Of a stretch of 64,000 nt of DNA, positions 25,581-37,500 are shown piece after piece. Source of the DNA: Endocalyx cinctus (lineage: Eukaryota; Ascomycota; Sordariomycetes; Amphisphaeriales; Apiosporaceae). Below the pieces are notes generated by a model. It was given only the letters and a program-made list of their open reading frames with translations. It was not told where the DNA came from and did no database searches. A program made the translations under genes and the position numbers. The stretch spans positions 6,102,441-6,166,440 of the forward strand of contig BCKC01000001.1 in the NCBI GenBank assembly GCA_001600455.1. The letters are read 5' to 3'. Numbering within the stretch: the first letter of the stretch is position 1; every line of letters begins with the position of its first letter.

Positions 25581-25609
<29 letters not shown>
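25581..25609. repeat. (TA)n microsatellite, about 14.5 units
   Basis: An uninterrupted alternating TA run, preceded by TACCTAGG and followed by TGTATCC. It lies about 300 bases upstream of the cell-surface protein gene. Confidence 0.9.
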
Positions 25610-25613
<4 letters not shown>

Positions 25614-25904
25614 CCACATCAGCATAAGCGTCGCCTGGGTATAGCGCCGCCAGAATCTTGATACTGATCTGTCTTGGAGCTCTTACCTTACCTGGGTATC
25701 CTACCGCTCTATCCACGCTCGCTTGGTCTCGTTTACTGTTGATTCTACCTTTCTATGAGCTCGTTTATCATTATATGGTCGGAATTTCCCTATCTCTTCT
25801 GGGTAATTTCGTCAGGAAACGCTTTTTATTTACCTTCGCTTGACAGGATCGACCCAGAATATTTATACATGTACATATCTTGATCGTCTTGACTCCCTAT
25901 TATA

Positions 25905-27677
25905 ATGCGTCAAGGAATACAAATGGTTCACAGCAAAGGCAAAAATCGCTATCTATGGTTAGAAGGCCGAGACGACGATAGCGCTGGACCAGAAGATCTC
26001 GGATCTTCATTGGCTAACGAATGCGTCGCTGCCTGCTTTCAGAAATTTGTGACTTACTTGGCCAATACCACCGACAATCCTCTCCCGGGAGCTTGTGGAC
26101 GATTACAAAAGCTCGATGACAAGAAATTGTGGGATCTATATTGTTGCGATTCTACCTTTTGCGGGGTCAGGGTCATTTCTCCTGGGGATAGTCGTGAGTA
26201 GTCTGTCCCTCCCCCAAGATAGTCATTATCTTTAGCTAAACATAAATGTCCTTTTTTTTTTTTAGCAAGTGTCGACAACATCATAAATAAATGCCAGAAG
26301 TAGGTTCAACTCAAATTTTCTTTACTTGTAAATAGTATTGACATGATAATTGACAGTGATGGTTACTACGGGATACTTGATCCGGGGCCGCCGCCTGATG
26401 ACTTTACTTGCGCGTCATCTAGTGAATTTGAGGACTCAGTACCTATCACTACATCACCTCTACAGACAAGTTCAGATGCCACAACAAGTAATATGCCTTT
26501 CACCTTAGCAGATCCCCCTCCCATGACCACAACTGATACAATTTCTTCTTCCCCAGCTGCACATCTATCGACGCCCACTCTAGTGCCGTCATCTGCGAGC
26601 GCGGCCGCAGGGGTCATATCGAGCCAGAGCGCCTCTTCCTCACCAGAACGGCCTTCATTCTCGTCGAGCAGTCTCGGTGCGGGGAGTAAAGCCGCCATTG
26701 GGATCACAGTGGGCTTAGCCGTGATCGTGATCGGTTTACTCGTTGTCTTTACCCTACGGCAGCGACGGAAAAAGGGATCTTCCTCCTTCAAACATAAGAG
26801 GTATTCCAAGGGAGGACGTACCAGCTCTACGACACTGCGTCATCATCCACTGCCCACGAGCAGCGCTCTCGCGCCCCTGATAATACCACCGCTGCCACCT
26901 AAGAACTACCACACTCCTCCCGCCTCCGCCTCTTCCTCCAACTATGCCGCTAGTATTAATGATACGCCTCCTCGCCCTCCACCACTTGCTGCCGTGACTC
27001 CTCCGGCGAGGTTGAGCGATCGCAAATATCTATCATCAAGCCCCGCCAGGCCGGGCGTCGCCTCTCCCACTTCATCGCTGACTACGTCGCCCGTATTATA
27101 CGCTCTCGGAAGAGGAAGCGGCTCTTCCGCCACCAGCATCGCCCAATTCCCCCATTCGAACTTAGCCCCTTCAGTTCTCCCCCCTCAACCCACGCCCCCG
27201 ACGACGGCGACGACGACACCACCGGCAGCGGCAGCAGCCCACCGGTATCATCCGCACTCGCAAGTCAACGGAAACGTCTTAGCGTCGGCCAGAGGAGGAA
27301 GAGGCTCTCAAGAAAAACAGCGCAACCACGGCGCGCTCTCGATCCAAGACCCGTCATCGACGAGCCAGCCGCCCCAGAGAGCCCTACCGCCTACCCCGGC
27401 TCCGGCTCCCCCACCTCCTCCCCGTCGCCGTCCGACCTCGCCTTCTCCCATCGCGGCGTTTACGCCGCAGCCGCTCGTCTTGGTCAGCAGGTGTAGTAGC
27501 AGCAGCACCAGCAACAGCGGTGCATCTACTACGCCGACGGCCCCTTCCCCGATCCACGTTACGGGCCCGGCGGGGAAGACGGGAACGCTTACCGACGCCA
27601 ACGTCGACGGTAAGGACGGGGATGCTGGTAAGAACAATAGAATTAGCTGGGGGAGTTTTGGGGTGGTTGGGGGATGA
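25905..27677 (+). CDS. Single-pass cell-surface protein with Cys-rich ectodomain and Pro-rich cytoplasmic tail
   Basis: Exons 25905-26193, 26266-26299 and 26336-27677 (554 residues). Intron 1 is 72 nt with a CTAAAC branch and a T-tract acceptor; intron 2 is only 36 nt but is needed, since reading through gives a TAG at once. The ectodomain has Cys at about 40, 44, 64, 80, 81, 86, 106 and 142 (NECVAACF, DLYCCDSTFCGV, IINKCQ, DDFTC). A Ser/Thr-rich stalk follows, then a membrane segment at about 227-248 (GITVGLAVIVIGLLVVFTL) and a stop-transfer RQRRKK. The long tail is Pro/Ser-rich with PPLPPKNY, PPPRRRP and similar SH3-ligand-like runs. This plan resembles fungal wall sensors or surface receptors, but no WSC or other named domain is certain. 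No signal peptide is visible at this ATG, and a TGA blocks the frame upstream, so a 5' exon may be missing. Confidence 0.7.
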
Positions 27678-27678
27678 T

Positions 27679-27697
27679 GAGAGAGAGAGAGAGAGAG
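27679..27697. repeat. (GA)n microsatellite just after the stop codon
   Basis: An alternating GA run begins two bases after the TGA at 27675-27677, so it lies in the 3' untranslated region of the membrane-protein gene. Confidence 0.85.
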
Positions 27698-28557
27698 GCA
27701 TTTCAAAGGCGGTCTAAGTTCGCTTTCGCTTTCACTTTTTCATCTTATTCTTTGCGATAATGCGTGCGCTTGAGTTTTGCAAGGATCCTTCGTAATCTTA
27801 GAGAAGGGGGACAGAAAAAAAAAGAAGTGACTAGTCTTTCTGTCTTTAGAATTCCACCAGAATTCGAGAGCCATTAAGCCTGAAACAACTTCTTGTAATA
27901 GGAAAAGACAGCGCACAGAGCTCCTAGGCCTGCTTGGTACTCGATGCATATATCGTCATGGTATTTCCTAAAACTGCATTTCTACTTCTATGAGCATTCT
28001 CGGGGAAGGCGAGGATAGTTGGATGTGTATGATAGCAGGCTCTTATGCATACACCGTGAATAATGGGGACATATCGATTACGATAAGGTATAATAAAAGG
28101 GAAGGGGTCAAGCAAAAAAAGACATGGAGATGGGATTTAGTAACTAGGTTTCGCTGATATGAGGAGTCAATAGTAACAGAAAAACGTGTAGTTTTAGTGC
28201 TTAAAAAGAAAAGGGGCAACATAAGTCAGAAATAAACCATATAACGAGTTTTTTGAAAGTAACTCTTGCTTAATTTCCAACGGTCTATTATTCCCCAAAA
28301 GATCTTATTTAAAGAGGACCACAAATCACTAACTCAAGATGGCAAATTACCATACCCATTAAACTTTTAACAGTTAAGAGGTAAGGTAGGGAAAAAAAAA
28401 CATGAGGTCTAATAAATCCCATCGTTCTATTTTTCTTCCCTCGAAACTTAATTTACAAACACATCATCTATCCCTCCGCGTATTTCCGTCTCTCATAATC
28501 TCATAGATAGTCATTTATAAACATATCTTCCTTTTTTTTTTTCTTCATTCTTTATCT
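27698..28557. other. Short intergenic region between convergent genes
   Basis: About 0.9 kb carrying the 3' ends of the membrane-protein gene (plus) and the SDR gene (minus). It is A/T-rich with T and A runs. No ORF or RNA structure of note is visible. Confidence 0.5.
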
Positions 28558-29866
28558 TCACGCCTTGACCTCCAACAAGCTCTTGACCGTGTCGGCGGCG
28601 GATTTCTCGATGGGGATCCAGTTGATGCCGAGGACGGTGGTGGCGCGGGAGTTATCGGCGGTGCTGTACCCGGCTTCGGGGAAGTCTCCGCCCTTGGCGG
28701 ACTCGGCGGGGAGCTTGTCGGCGAGCTCGGGAAGCGCCAGGGCGCGCACGCCGTCGACGATCCGTCGGTTCGTGTAGTACCCGGCCGTGCAGAAGAAGCG
28801 CTTGCCGCCGGCCTCGGCCTTCTCCATGGCGGCGATGTGCGCCTCCGCAATGTTGCGCACGTCCACCCAGAAGAATAAGCCCGTGTCGGGAATCTCGTCC
28901 TTCCACTTGCCCTGTATCAAACCCACGAACCGCTCGTTGCTCGTGTTGATGTTGGAGAGAGAGCTGAGGTTGTGCTCTGAAAAATAACGAAAGTTAGTGA
29001 TGCGGTTATGTGTATTTATTCGCATTTGTTTTATTTCAGAAAAAAAAAAAAGTGTCCGAAATGATAGCACGGCGATAAAATGTTACTTACCAACAGGACC
29101 GTATACCATGGGCGGGTTGATAGTAGCGACGTCAAAGTTGGGCTTCTCCTTCTCGACGAACTCCCAAGCGGACTTCTCGGCAAACTTCTTCGAGACGCGG
29201 TACGCGGTGTGCTTGGGGCCGGTCAAGCCGTCCTCGTACGAGTTGGGGAGCCAGTCGGCCTCGCTGAATGTGGTCTTCGGGTCAGCGACCTTGTCCGGAT
29301 CGAGGATGGCGGCGAAGGAGCTCGTGATGACGACGCGCTTGACGTTGGGCGCGTAGGCCTTGACGGCCCGGAGGATGGACGTCGTGCCCACGACGGCCGG
29401 GTCCAGCAGCTCCGACTTGGCGTCGGTCCAGTTGTAGTGGAAAGGCGAGGCCGTGTGCTGGACGTAGCCGAGATCCGGGTTCGCCTTGACCACCTCGTCG
29501 AAGGCGTCCGGCTTGCCGATGTCCGGCACGATGGCCACGGTTAGCTTGGCGTCGGGGTACGCGGCGCGGATCTTAGAAGCTTTGTCTTCCGATCGAACAG
29601 TTGTAACTACTTCGTAACCCTTCGCCAAAAGCATCTGAAGTACGTGGGCTACATTTTTTCGACAGTCAGTTTTTTTTTGCGCCACCAAAGATTATGATTA
29701 CTTATACTCAGATTGAGAGTATAAATGGGCTGAATTAAATACATACCGGCAATGAAGCCAGATCCACCTATTCATGATCAAATGATAGTTAGTATAATAT
29801 ACTCTCAAAAAAGACTTTGCTCTTTTTCATAGTGAATGACGAACCTGTGAGAAGTACTTTGGTCAT
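28558..29866 (-). CDS. NAD(P)-dependent extended SDR reductase (dihydroflavonol/cinnamoyl-CoA/methylglyoxal reductase-like)
   Basis: Four exons: 29866-29845 (22 nt), 29767-29747 (21 nt), 29648-29091 and 28976-28558; introns 77, 98 and 114 nt. They total 1020 nt and 339 residues, typical for the family. The two microexons and the start of exon 3 spell MTKVLLTGGSGFIAAHVLQ, the Rossmann glycine motif (TGGSGFIA, residues 7-14). VTTVRSE after the second strand suggests a preference for NADPH (Arg33). Catalytic residues are Ser124/125 in VITSSFAA, and Tyr164 and Lys168 in YRVSK. DPAVVGTTSILRAVKAY and FFWVDVRNIAEAHIAAMEK are family hallmarks. Such enzymes reduce aldehydes or ketones, as yeast Gre2 does. 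The substrate cannot be told from sequence, and no biosynthetic cluster surrounds it. Confidence 0.92.
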
Positions 29867-31763
29867 ATTGACTATTTGGATTTGATTGTCAGATGGGTGT
29901 TAAATTATAAGCGGGGTTTTTATCTAGAGATTCGTTAAGACTTGGAAATGTTTATATTATGATACGTAGATGATTGAGTGATGAGGTATAGGGAGAAACC
30001 CAAACCTGAAAATTTTGGAGGGAGAAGTAAATATTTATATACTTTTCTTTTTTCTAATATAATTATTATTCCATCAATTTCTTAGTCTCAAAGGGTTTGA
30101 TTTTATTCAGCCATAATGTAACTCCAACTAAAATCGACCCGCCCTCGATCGCGGGGTCGACGATAACGTCACTGGTTATTTCGGATGTTTAGTTTTAATG
30201 TGGGCTTTCGACGGGGATCCACATACCCTTAATGCCCTGTCTTTCGGCGTTAAGTTTGTCCCCCTAACCCCCCAAGTTGCGAAAATGGACTGCGTACGAT
30301 ATCTTTAAGATGAAGATTATTTCCATTACATATCCTGATCTTAACTCCTTAAATTTTATACTTTCCACTACTACATCCATGGATATGACTCATGTTGCGT
30401 GATACTTATTCTTTAACACCGATCGCCGCAGACTCCAAATCTATCTATATACTTAATTAAGTGAGCGAGATATCCGAGTTGCTGACATGTTGGTTTCCTG
30501 GCTCCGACCGATTTTTTCGGCGATTACAGATTGCTTACTTGTACATAGCAGGACGTGAAGGTAGAACCATATTTCCCGAGTCTTTTTTTTTTATAATTAT
30601 TAATTCGACTCTACTCTCTTCAAATGTCGATTTGTTACTCGTGCCTCTCGAGTAATGTAGATATCGCCAGGGCTGCTCATTATTGAGATCGTGTATGATT
30701 CACCTATTGGTTTACTCAATATCGGCCTGTAGTTTACTCAACCTTAGTCTGCAGTTTACTTGATATTAGTCTATAATTTATTCAATATCAGTCTGGCCAG
30801 GAGAAAGTAGAAGTTCCCAATTATAGTAACAAGGTCCAAGTAAACTGGAATATTTGTTCTTCAACTCCACTTGTTGACAGTAGTAAGGCTACCTACCTAC
30901 TCCCTTCCTATTAATGTTAGAAGATGTTGTTTTGCTTGATATTTAGGATGACTAAGTATATAATTATCAAGTAACCTCCCTTTATTGGCCGTGAAACTAC
31001 GTGAAAGAGTATTCCTTTCGATATTATGAATTCAGTGATTAAACTCACTGCATTTAACAAACCTGCAACTATGAAGAAGAGCATGAGGATGGTAAAACAG
31101 TCAAGAATACTTGCTAACGACAATTTTCAGTCCACGAAGCTAGCACTTTGTATGAGCTTCTACGGAGGTAGCTAGTGATCACCAAAGAGTTCGGTATCTG
31201 GGAGATGACAATACCTATCTTAAGCTTTCAGGGGTATGGGACCTCTTGGTGAACTCTCTTTTGTTAATTGGTTTCTGGATATTCTCGACTCCAAAAATCA
31301 TTCTTATTTCGTTTTTCAAATATCATGGTGCGTATCTAGCAGTCTGCAGGTATGGATCTATGAGGTCTCTGGATCTATCTCTACTATGTACTCCGTAAGT
31401 ATCCTTACTAATATAATGTAAGCAGAGAGATTTCGTTAGTATGCGCTAAGCTTATATCGGCTTAGCGTAGTAATCGGCTATTATATTTTGCCGAAATCCG
31501 AAGATATCCTTTAACACCTCAGCAGTACCTGCCTTGCCTTGGCTGCTCCGATGATTTGTTGAGAAGGGTAGAAGATGATGGACTGACCCAATTTTTAACT
31601 CTCTAAGTAATCAAGAAAAATGAGGTCAATCTCAACCATATCGTAACGTATGATATGATTACAGTCGATAATACATCAAATAATTATTGTTGATGTAGCT
31701 TCATTTCTTCCTTAATTGTATTTTCATAAATTTTAAGTTCTTGGTTTTTGATGTCATAATCAA
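29867..31763. other. Divergent promoter region between the SDR and YME1 genes
   Basis: About 1.9 kb that must hold both 5' regulatory regions. It contains a 4 x 22 bp tandem repeat at 30711-30798 and a GTACTCCGTA at 31388-31397. ORFs here are short and A/T-driven. Nothing else is supported. Confidence 0.5.
30711..30798. repeat. Tandem repeat, four 22-bp units
   Basis: Four adjacent units of exactly 22 bases, each starting TTTA(C/T)T and containing TATC/CTTA followed by GG/AGTCT or GGCCTGTAG-like ends. Units start at 30711, 30733, 30755 and 30777. They differ at several positions, so this is an old array. It lies about 850 bases upstream of the SDR start and 1.1 kb upstream of YME1. Confidence 0.8.
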
Positions 31764-31818
31764 TTTTCTTTCTTTTTTTTTTCTTTTTTTTTTTTTCCCA
31801 CTCCCTTTTCCTTTTCTT
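31764..31818 (+). promoter_or_regulatory. Pyrimidine-rich promoter tract upstream of YME1
   Basis: Fifty-five bases, almost all T and C, end about 95 bases before the YME1 start codon. CT-rich tracts just upstream of the transcription start are common in well-expressed fungal genes. No clear TATA box is present. Confidence 0.45.
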
Positions 31819-31913
31819 ATACATTACTTCGTCCAGCAACCCCGAAGAAAAAGCGCGGTATTTGATTTACATCAACTGCGTCAAGATCGAGGGGGAGTAA
31901 CACATTTCTAGCC

Positions 31914-34566
31914 ATGGCGTTCCAAACGTCAGCTCTGCCCAGCATAGCAAGCATTGCGAGTGTTGCGTCGGTAACTACCGAGCTTTGGCCTTCGATTGTT
32001 AATACTCTAGCGATACCTTTCAGAACATCACTATCCAACCGGGGCTCGACAATCACCAATATTAATTCTTCGTTATCGCGTCACGAATCTCTCCGTCAGG
32101 ATGTGGAACCACAATCAACTCAAGATGTTACATCTGAAACAACTCGATCTGAGCCTTCCGTAAACCAACCCAAATTTAATCTTCCCGAGTTTCTTCGTCT
32201 TTCCGAGCTTGATGCGAAACATCTCGCTCCCATTCCAGCGCAGAGCCTTGTTTCGACACTCGGTCCCATCAATATCAGGTCCTCTTTCTTAGGTATGCAA
32301 CGATCTGCCCTCTTCGCGTCAACTCCCGTAGCGCGCAGCCTATACCCCCAGTTTCCGTCGCAAACTCGATCGATCTCTACGTATTCCAACCTGTTCCGTG
32401 CCTCTCCGAGTCCTTTTGCCAAGTATGCCTCCTTACAGCGACGATCGATCCAGACCGGTAGCGTGTCTAGAAACCAGCTCGCGCACATGGAAGAATCGGC
32501 CAACCGGAACCCCGCGAGTCCTACAGCTCAGAATGCCTTCTACCAAGCCCTTCTGAGAGCCAACATGCCCGCTATCATTATTGAACGTTACCAGTCAGGT
32601 CGATTTGCCACTAATGCTGCTGCGACCGCAGCTTATAATAAGGCCCTCTCGATGTTGGCTCCATCCCTTAACCAAGGACAGAACTATGACATTTCGGAAG
32701 CTATTAAGAACCTACCCGGAAATCTGACACCGACTCAGCTGCAAGCCGTGACCCAGGCCGTCACTGCGTATTCTCGTGGTGGCAATTTATCTGTTTCTAA
32801 GGATTCTCACCCAGTCGGTCATAAGGACGGCCCTCTTCATGTAGTTGTGGACGAGACTATGGGTGGCACAGTTTTCCGCTGGGTTAAGTTTTTCTTCTGG
32901 TTTGGTCTCGTCACCTATTTGAGCTTGATTGTCGTCTCGATGCTTGTCGAGGCACTCAGTATGTTAAAACGACCAGGCGCTGCAAAGGTGGATAGTGAAG
33001 CAAAGGCGGAACACCAGAAAACGAGATTCTCCGACGTGCACGGTGCCGACGAGGCCAAGGAAGAATTACAAGAGATGGTTGATTTCCTTCGAAATCCCGA
33101 GAAGTTTAACCAGCTTGGCGGCAAATTGCCCAAGGGCGTTCTACTTGTCGGTCCTCCCGGAACAGGGAAAACTCTTCTTGCGAGAGCGGTGGCTGGTGAA
33201 GCTGGCGTCCCCTTCTTTTATATGTCTGGCTCTGAATTCGACGAGATTTATGTTGGTGTCGGTGCTAAGCGAGTCCGCGAATTATTCGCCGCCGCTAAGG
33301 CTAAATCCCCCGCCATTATCTTCATTGATGAACTAGATGCTATTGGCGGACGCCGCAACGCCCGCGATGCCGCCTACGTCAAACAGACTCTCAACCAGCT
33401 TTTAACCGAACTCGACGGATTTGACCAGACTAGCGGCGTGATTATCATTGGTGCTACTAACTTCCCTGAGCTGCTTGACAAGGCTCTTATCCGACCCGGC
33501 CGTTTTGACCGTCATGTTTCGGTGGAGCTTCCCGATGTGCGTGGTCGCCTTGCCATCCTTAACCATCACGCCAAGAAAATCAAGACTGCTGGGGATGTCG
33601 ACTTGCAGTCTATCGCATTAACTACCGGTGGTCTTTCCGGAGCCGAGTTAGAAAATATTGTTAATCAAGCCGCTGTTCACGCTAGCAAGTCAAAGGTAGC
33701 CAATGTCCGGAAGGAGGACTTTGACTGGGCTAAAGACAAGGTTATCATGGGTGCCGAGAAAAGGACGATGGTAATCACGCCTAAAGAGAAAGAAATGACG
33801 GCGTATCATGAAGCGGGTCATGCTCTCATGATGTTATTGACCGATAGTCCAACTACTCTTTACAAGGTTACTGTTCTTCCCCGTGGTATGTCTCTCGGAC
33901 ACACGGCCACCCTTCCGCAAATGGATAAGCATTCGTACTCGGCATCTGATTACCGAGCCCGGATCGACGCATGCTTGGGCGGAAAACTGGCTGAAGAGAT
34001 CGTCTATGGTATCAACCATGTTACCAGTGGTACTGCGAGCGTAAGTAACTCATTGTCTCGGTTGCTTTCTTTTCTTTGCGTGTAGCTCGCCTCTAACATC
34101 AAAACTTTAGGATCTCCATAGCGCGACCTCAATTGCATTTGAAATGGTAGCGTCTTTCGGCATGTCATCAAAGATGGGACAGATGGAGTATAAGAGTCGG
34201 TATGAGCACTTGAGCAGTGAAACCCGAGCAGCCGTCGAAGCCGAGGTTCAAAGGACCGTCGACGAATCGTACGAACGTGGTCGGAAACTGCTTCAGGATC
34301 ATCGAGTAGAGCTCGATCGACTGGCGAAGGCACTCGTTGAATACGAGACGTTAAACAGGGAAGAGGTTCAGAAGGTAATTCGGGGTGAGACTCTACCCGA
34401 TCGTCTGAAGGTGCCTTTAGGCCCAATGAAAGTCCCGGCGTCTAGTAAAGGACCGTCTCCCGGCAGCATGTCTTCACCCATACCCGGAACCGAAGAAGGA
34501 GGACGGTCGCCTCCTCCACCAGTCGCTTCGCCCAAGTTCAGACCATCTGATCGAGGCGAAGAGTAA
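31914..34566 (+). CDS. YME1: Mitochondrial inner-membrane i-AAA protease
   Basis: Exons 31914-34040 and 34111-34566; one 70-nt phase-0 intron; 860 residues. The ATG sits in a strong context (TAGCCATGGC). The N-terminus is rich in Ser, Ala and Arg with few acids until about residue 65, as expected for a mitochondrial presequence. One membrane segment lies at about 319-348 ([21 protein letters not shown]). The AAA domain follows, with Walker A GPPGTGKT (about 413-420), Walker [10 protein letters not shown] (about 468-476), pore residues in [17 protein letters not shown], and the second region of homology ending RPGRFDRH. The M41 zinc site is HEAGH (632-636), and the third ligand Asp is the first codon of exon 2 (DLHSAT, residue 710). 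In the family the enzyme faces the intermembrane space and removes damaged or unassembled inner-membrane proteins. It is longer than yeast Yme1 through N-terminal and Pro/Ser-rich C-terminal extensions. All catalytic residues are present. Confidence 0.97.
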
Positions 34567-37500
34567 TTTATGATAGTTGGAAAGAAATTCCCCCCTCTAT
34601 TGTCATCATTCATGCGCACCGACTATACTAACATACAGGAGGTCGTCGCCATACCCTAAATGTTCAAAACCTCCTTTTCGTCTATCTCTTCGATTTTTAT
34701 TTTATTTTTTTATTTCTTTTTAAAGTTTACTAGCTATATCGGAACGAGGTTAGTGTTGATAAATAAGGAAAAGAAAGAAAGAAAGAAAAAGGAGAAGAAA
34801 CAAAGTATATATATATATATACCGGATTATGCATCTGGTATGGAGTGAAAGTACAGGGCATCTCAGTCTAGGTGCTACTTGTATTTTCTCAACAATGACT
34901 ACGGCAGGCGCATTCAAATGGGGAGCCGTCTAGGTACAGAGAAGGATAGACCGTGTTGTACCGAATCGGATCAGTTCAGCTTGTATTTCCAGCGTCTGAA
35001 TAAAGATTCTAACTCCGCTCGTGCGTAGGCTGCAAAGCGATACACACAGCAAACATCATCAATATGAACAAGCATAAAAAAACAGGAAGGAAAAGGAAAC
35101 ACCTTGACTAGTAATTGAATCCGATCAAAAGCTAGGAAATCTTACTTAGTTATATATACGGCTTGTCCTTTTTTCCAACCTCTTTTTTCTCCCCTCTCTC
35201 TTTTTGAGTGAAATCCTTATTGAGAGGTACTTTTAGTTGTAGGAAAAGTGTATTGAATATATGTTATGTCTTTTTTTTTTGTCTTTTCTTTTTCGACGTG
35301 CGTTTTTCGTTGTCCAGCGCAAATGACGAGAGGAATTGTTCTAAATCTACTTCGTCGCGCTCTGTCATAGACTATCGCCTCGTCCTTGAGCCAAGGACGA
35401 AAAGATGGGGGGAAAAGATCTTCCATCTCGCCCCCAATAATCTCAGGACTTGCGTTCTTACTGTGACTGGAGAGACCCAAGCCGGTTTCTGTAGGATACA
35501 AGTTTCTGGGTATCGCGATCTTTCCATTGCTCGTATCTACGTTCTTACTAAGTAAATTCGAGGAATATCTTGTATTTCAACTCCAATTTAGCATTGACTG
35601 CAGCTTTTTGAATCTATGCTAGGAGCTGAAACGAAGATCAAAACTCAAAATAGTAAAGTATATTCCCTGTATCACCTAGGTTACCCAAAATTAGTGAAAT
35701 GTATCCTTTGTAAAACCTAGGCTACTGGATATCGCGAATGTCTATCTGTCCAAGGGATAATTATTACCTATCTGGACAGTTGAACATGGCCTGAGAGGCC
35801 AGCAGCGCTTACATGTCATAGGGTGTAACCCGTTGCTGTTCTCCTTGTGTATATAAGATAAGGTCTCTTTCCTCCATAGGTACTTCACGGCCCTTCGTGC
35901 AACAATAATTCTATTTACCCATACCTATGGTACAGGTACTCTAATGGCATGTGTGCTTCGCCTATGTTGTAACCCTGACATTACATATGCACCGATTGTG
36001 TTACAACGCGCGTTATTATCGTCCAACTGATTAGTAGCTAAGAATAAAAGCTATCTCCGATATACCACATTGACCAGAAACAGAATACTATCTAAAAAAA
36101 AAAAAAAAAAATCATATTCCTTAATTTTTAGTGTTTCGTCCCAGCTTTGTTGGATGGGTTAAATTACTGTCTGCTATCACCAATACGCACATCCCTTATC
36201 CCTTCTCACTTCATCTCGATCGTGTCTTCGTGCAGGGCGCCGTCGAGCTCTATACGAATGACTTAGCAGCTATTAGGGTCCGAGCAGCCCAAATAACAAG
36301 GCAGTCTAGTTCGGAGGGGGGAGGTGAATGTAAAATAAGTAAATAAATAAAATGGAATACGTACACTCTGAGAGATCTAGATAATATTCCTAGGTAGGAT
36401 GTAAGTTTATCAAAAGACAAAAAGAAAGAAAGAAAGGACCGCGAGGAGATACGACGCCAATCTTCCTGATACGACGCCACCGCACCCCCCTCCTCCCTCC
36501 CTTCCCCTAGATTCAACTCTACCTCTCTTTCTCCTTTTTTTTCAAGAAAGAATTAAACAGCCTCTCTAGCAGCTCATCCAGAGCTTTTCTGCCGTCTCTT
36601 CGATGTAGATCAGACCATCTGAGCGCCTCTATATCCTTCTTTCGCTCATCCTTACACCCTTAGTCCACCGAATTGAGAATACAAGTCGTCCTAACTTACA
36701 TCGTTAACACCAATATTTGGATGGGCTCATTAGTATTAGATAAAGAGTAAAACAGCAACAACATGGAACAAAAGGTATGTTATATTTATGGCAATGCGGA
36801 TATCATACGTATTTATGTATTGTTATTATGATTTTTTATTATTATTTATAGTTTCTTTCAATACTAATTCAAATGTTGCTAAGAAATACATTTGCGGTGT
36901 TTGGTTGGATATATTTCTGTATAAAATAAGCCAACCATACAGACCGGTGGTTTTACATTATTTTTTCCCTTTTTTTTTGTCCCCCTTTTGTTTATTTTTT
37001 CTTTTGCCAAACCAGCCCACGATGCTACGTGGCATCTTATATTTATTATTTTTTTTTTTTTTTTTTGTTGGCATCACATTCAGCGTTAGTTACTGAATAT
37101 GTATTAATTATAGTGCCGCTTTCGAGTCAACAGCTCAGACTTTCATCATACTCTTACACACCCTCCGCTCGTACGTCTCTTTTTTTTTATATCATTTTTT
37201 TTTCTTGCTTTCTTTCTTCCCGCATCCCTTTCCCTTTTTTCTATTTTTGACACTCTCCTTGCCGTTCCAGTGCCACCTTGATATTTCCTCCTCTTTAGGG
37301 ACGGCGATCGAGGTCCCAAACTGAAAAAGGAGGAGGAGGAATGATGTTTTATTATTATTCCCTTCATTATATGCGCATCCCCTTTCTTTCCTATTCTTAT
37401 TTCTTTTTAAGAACAGGAAAAAATATATCGGAATGATTCTCTTTTTTTTCTTTCTCTTTCTTTAATGTTTTCGCGGTTCTGGCTCTCGGGGCTTTTCGAC

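Larger units (their letters stand above)
22316..25904. other. Intergenic region between divergent genes, with possible gene remnants
   Basis: About 3.6 kb between UFD2 (minus) and the membrane-protein gene (plus). It holds GTACGGAGTAC at 22667-22677, a (TA)n run at 25581-25609, and scattered ORFs under 100 codons. Minus-strand ORFs at 24056-24322 and 25014-25539 have stretches of plausible protein composition but no recognisable family; the second is listed separately. No RNA gene or transposase is visible. Confidence 0.45.

Noticed and set aside
26366..27706. Minus-strand ORFs over the surface-protein gene
   Set aside because: They are antisense of Pro/Ser/Ala-rich codons; long frames opposite such sequence are expected.
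28558..34566. SDR reductase, YME1 and neighbours as a secondary-metabolite cluster
   Set aside because: There is no synthase, P450 or transporter nearby; the neighbours are housekeeping genes.
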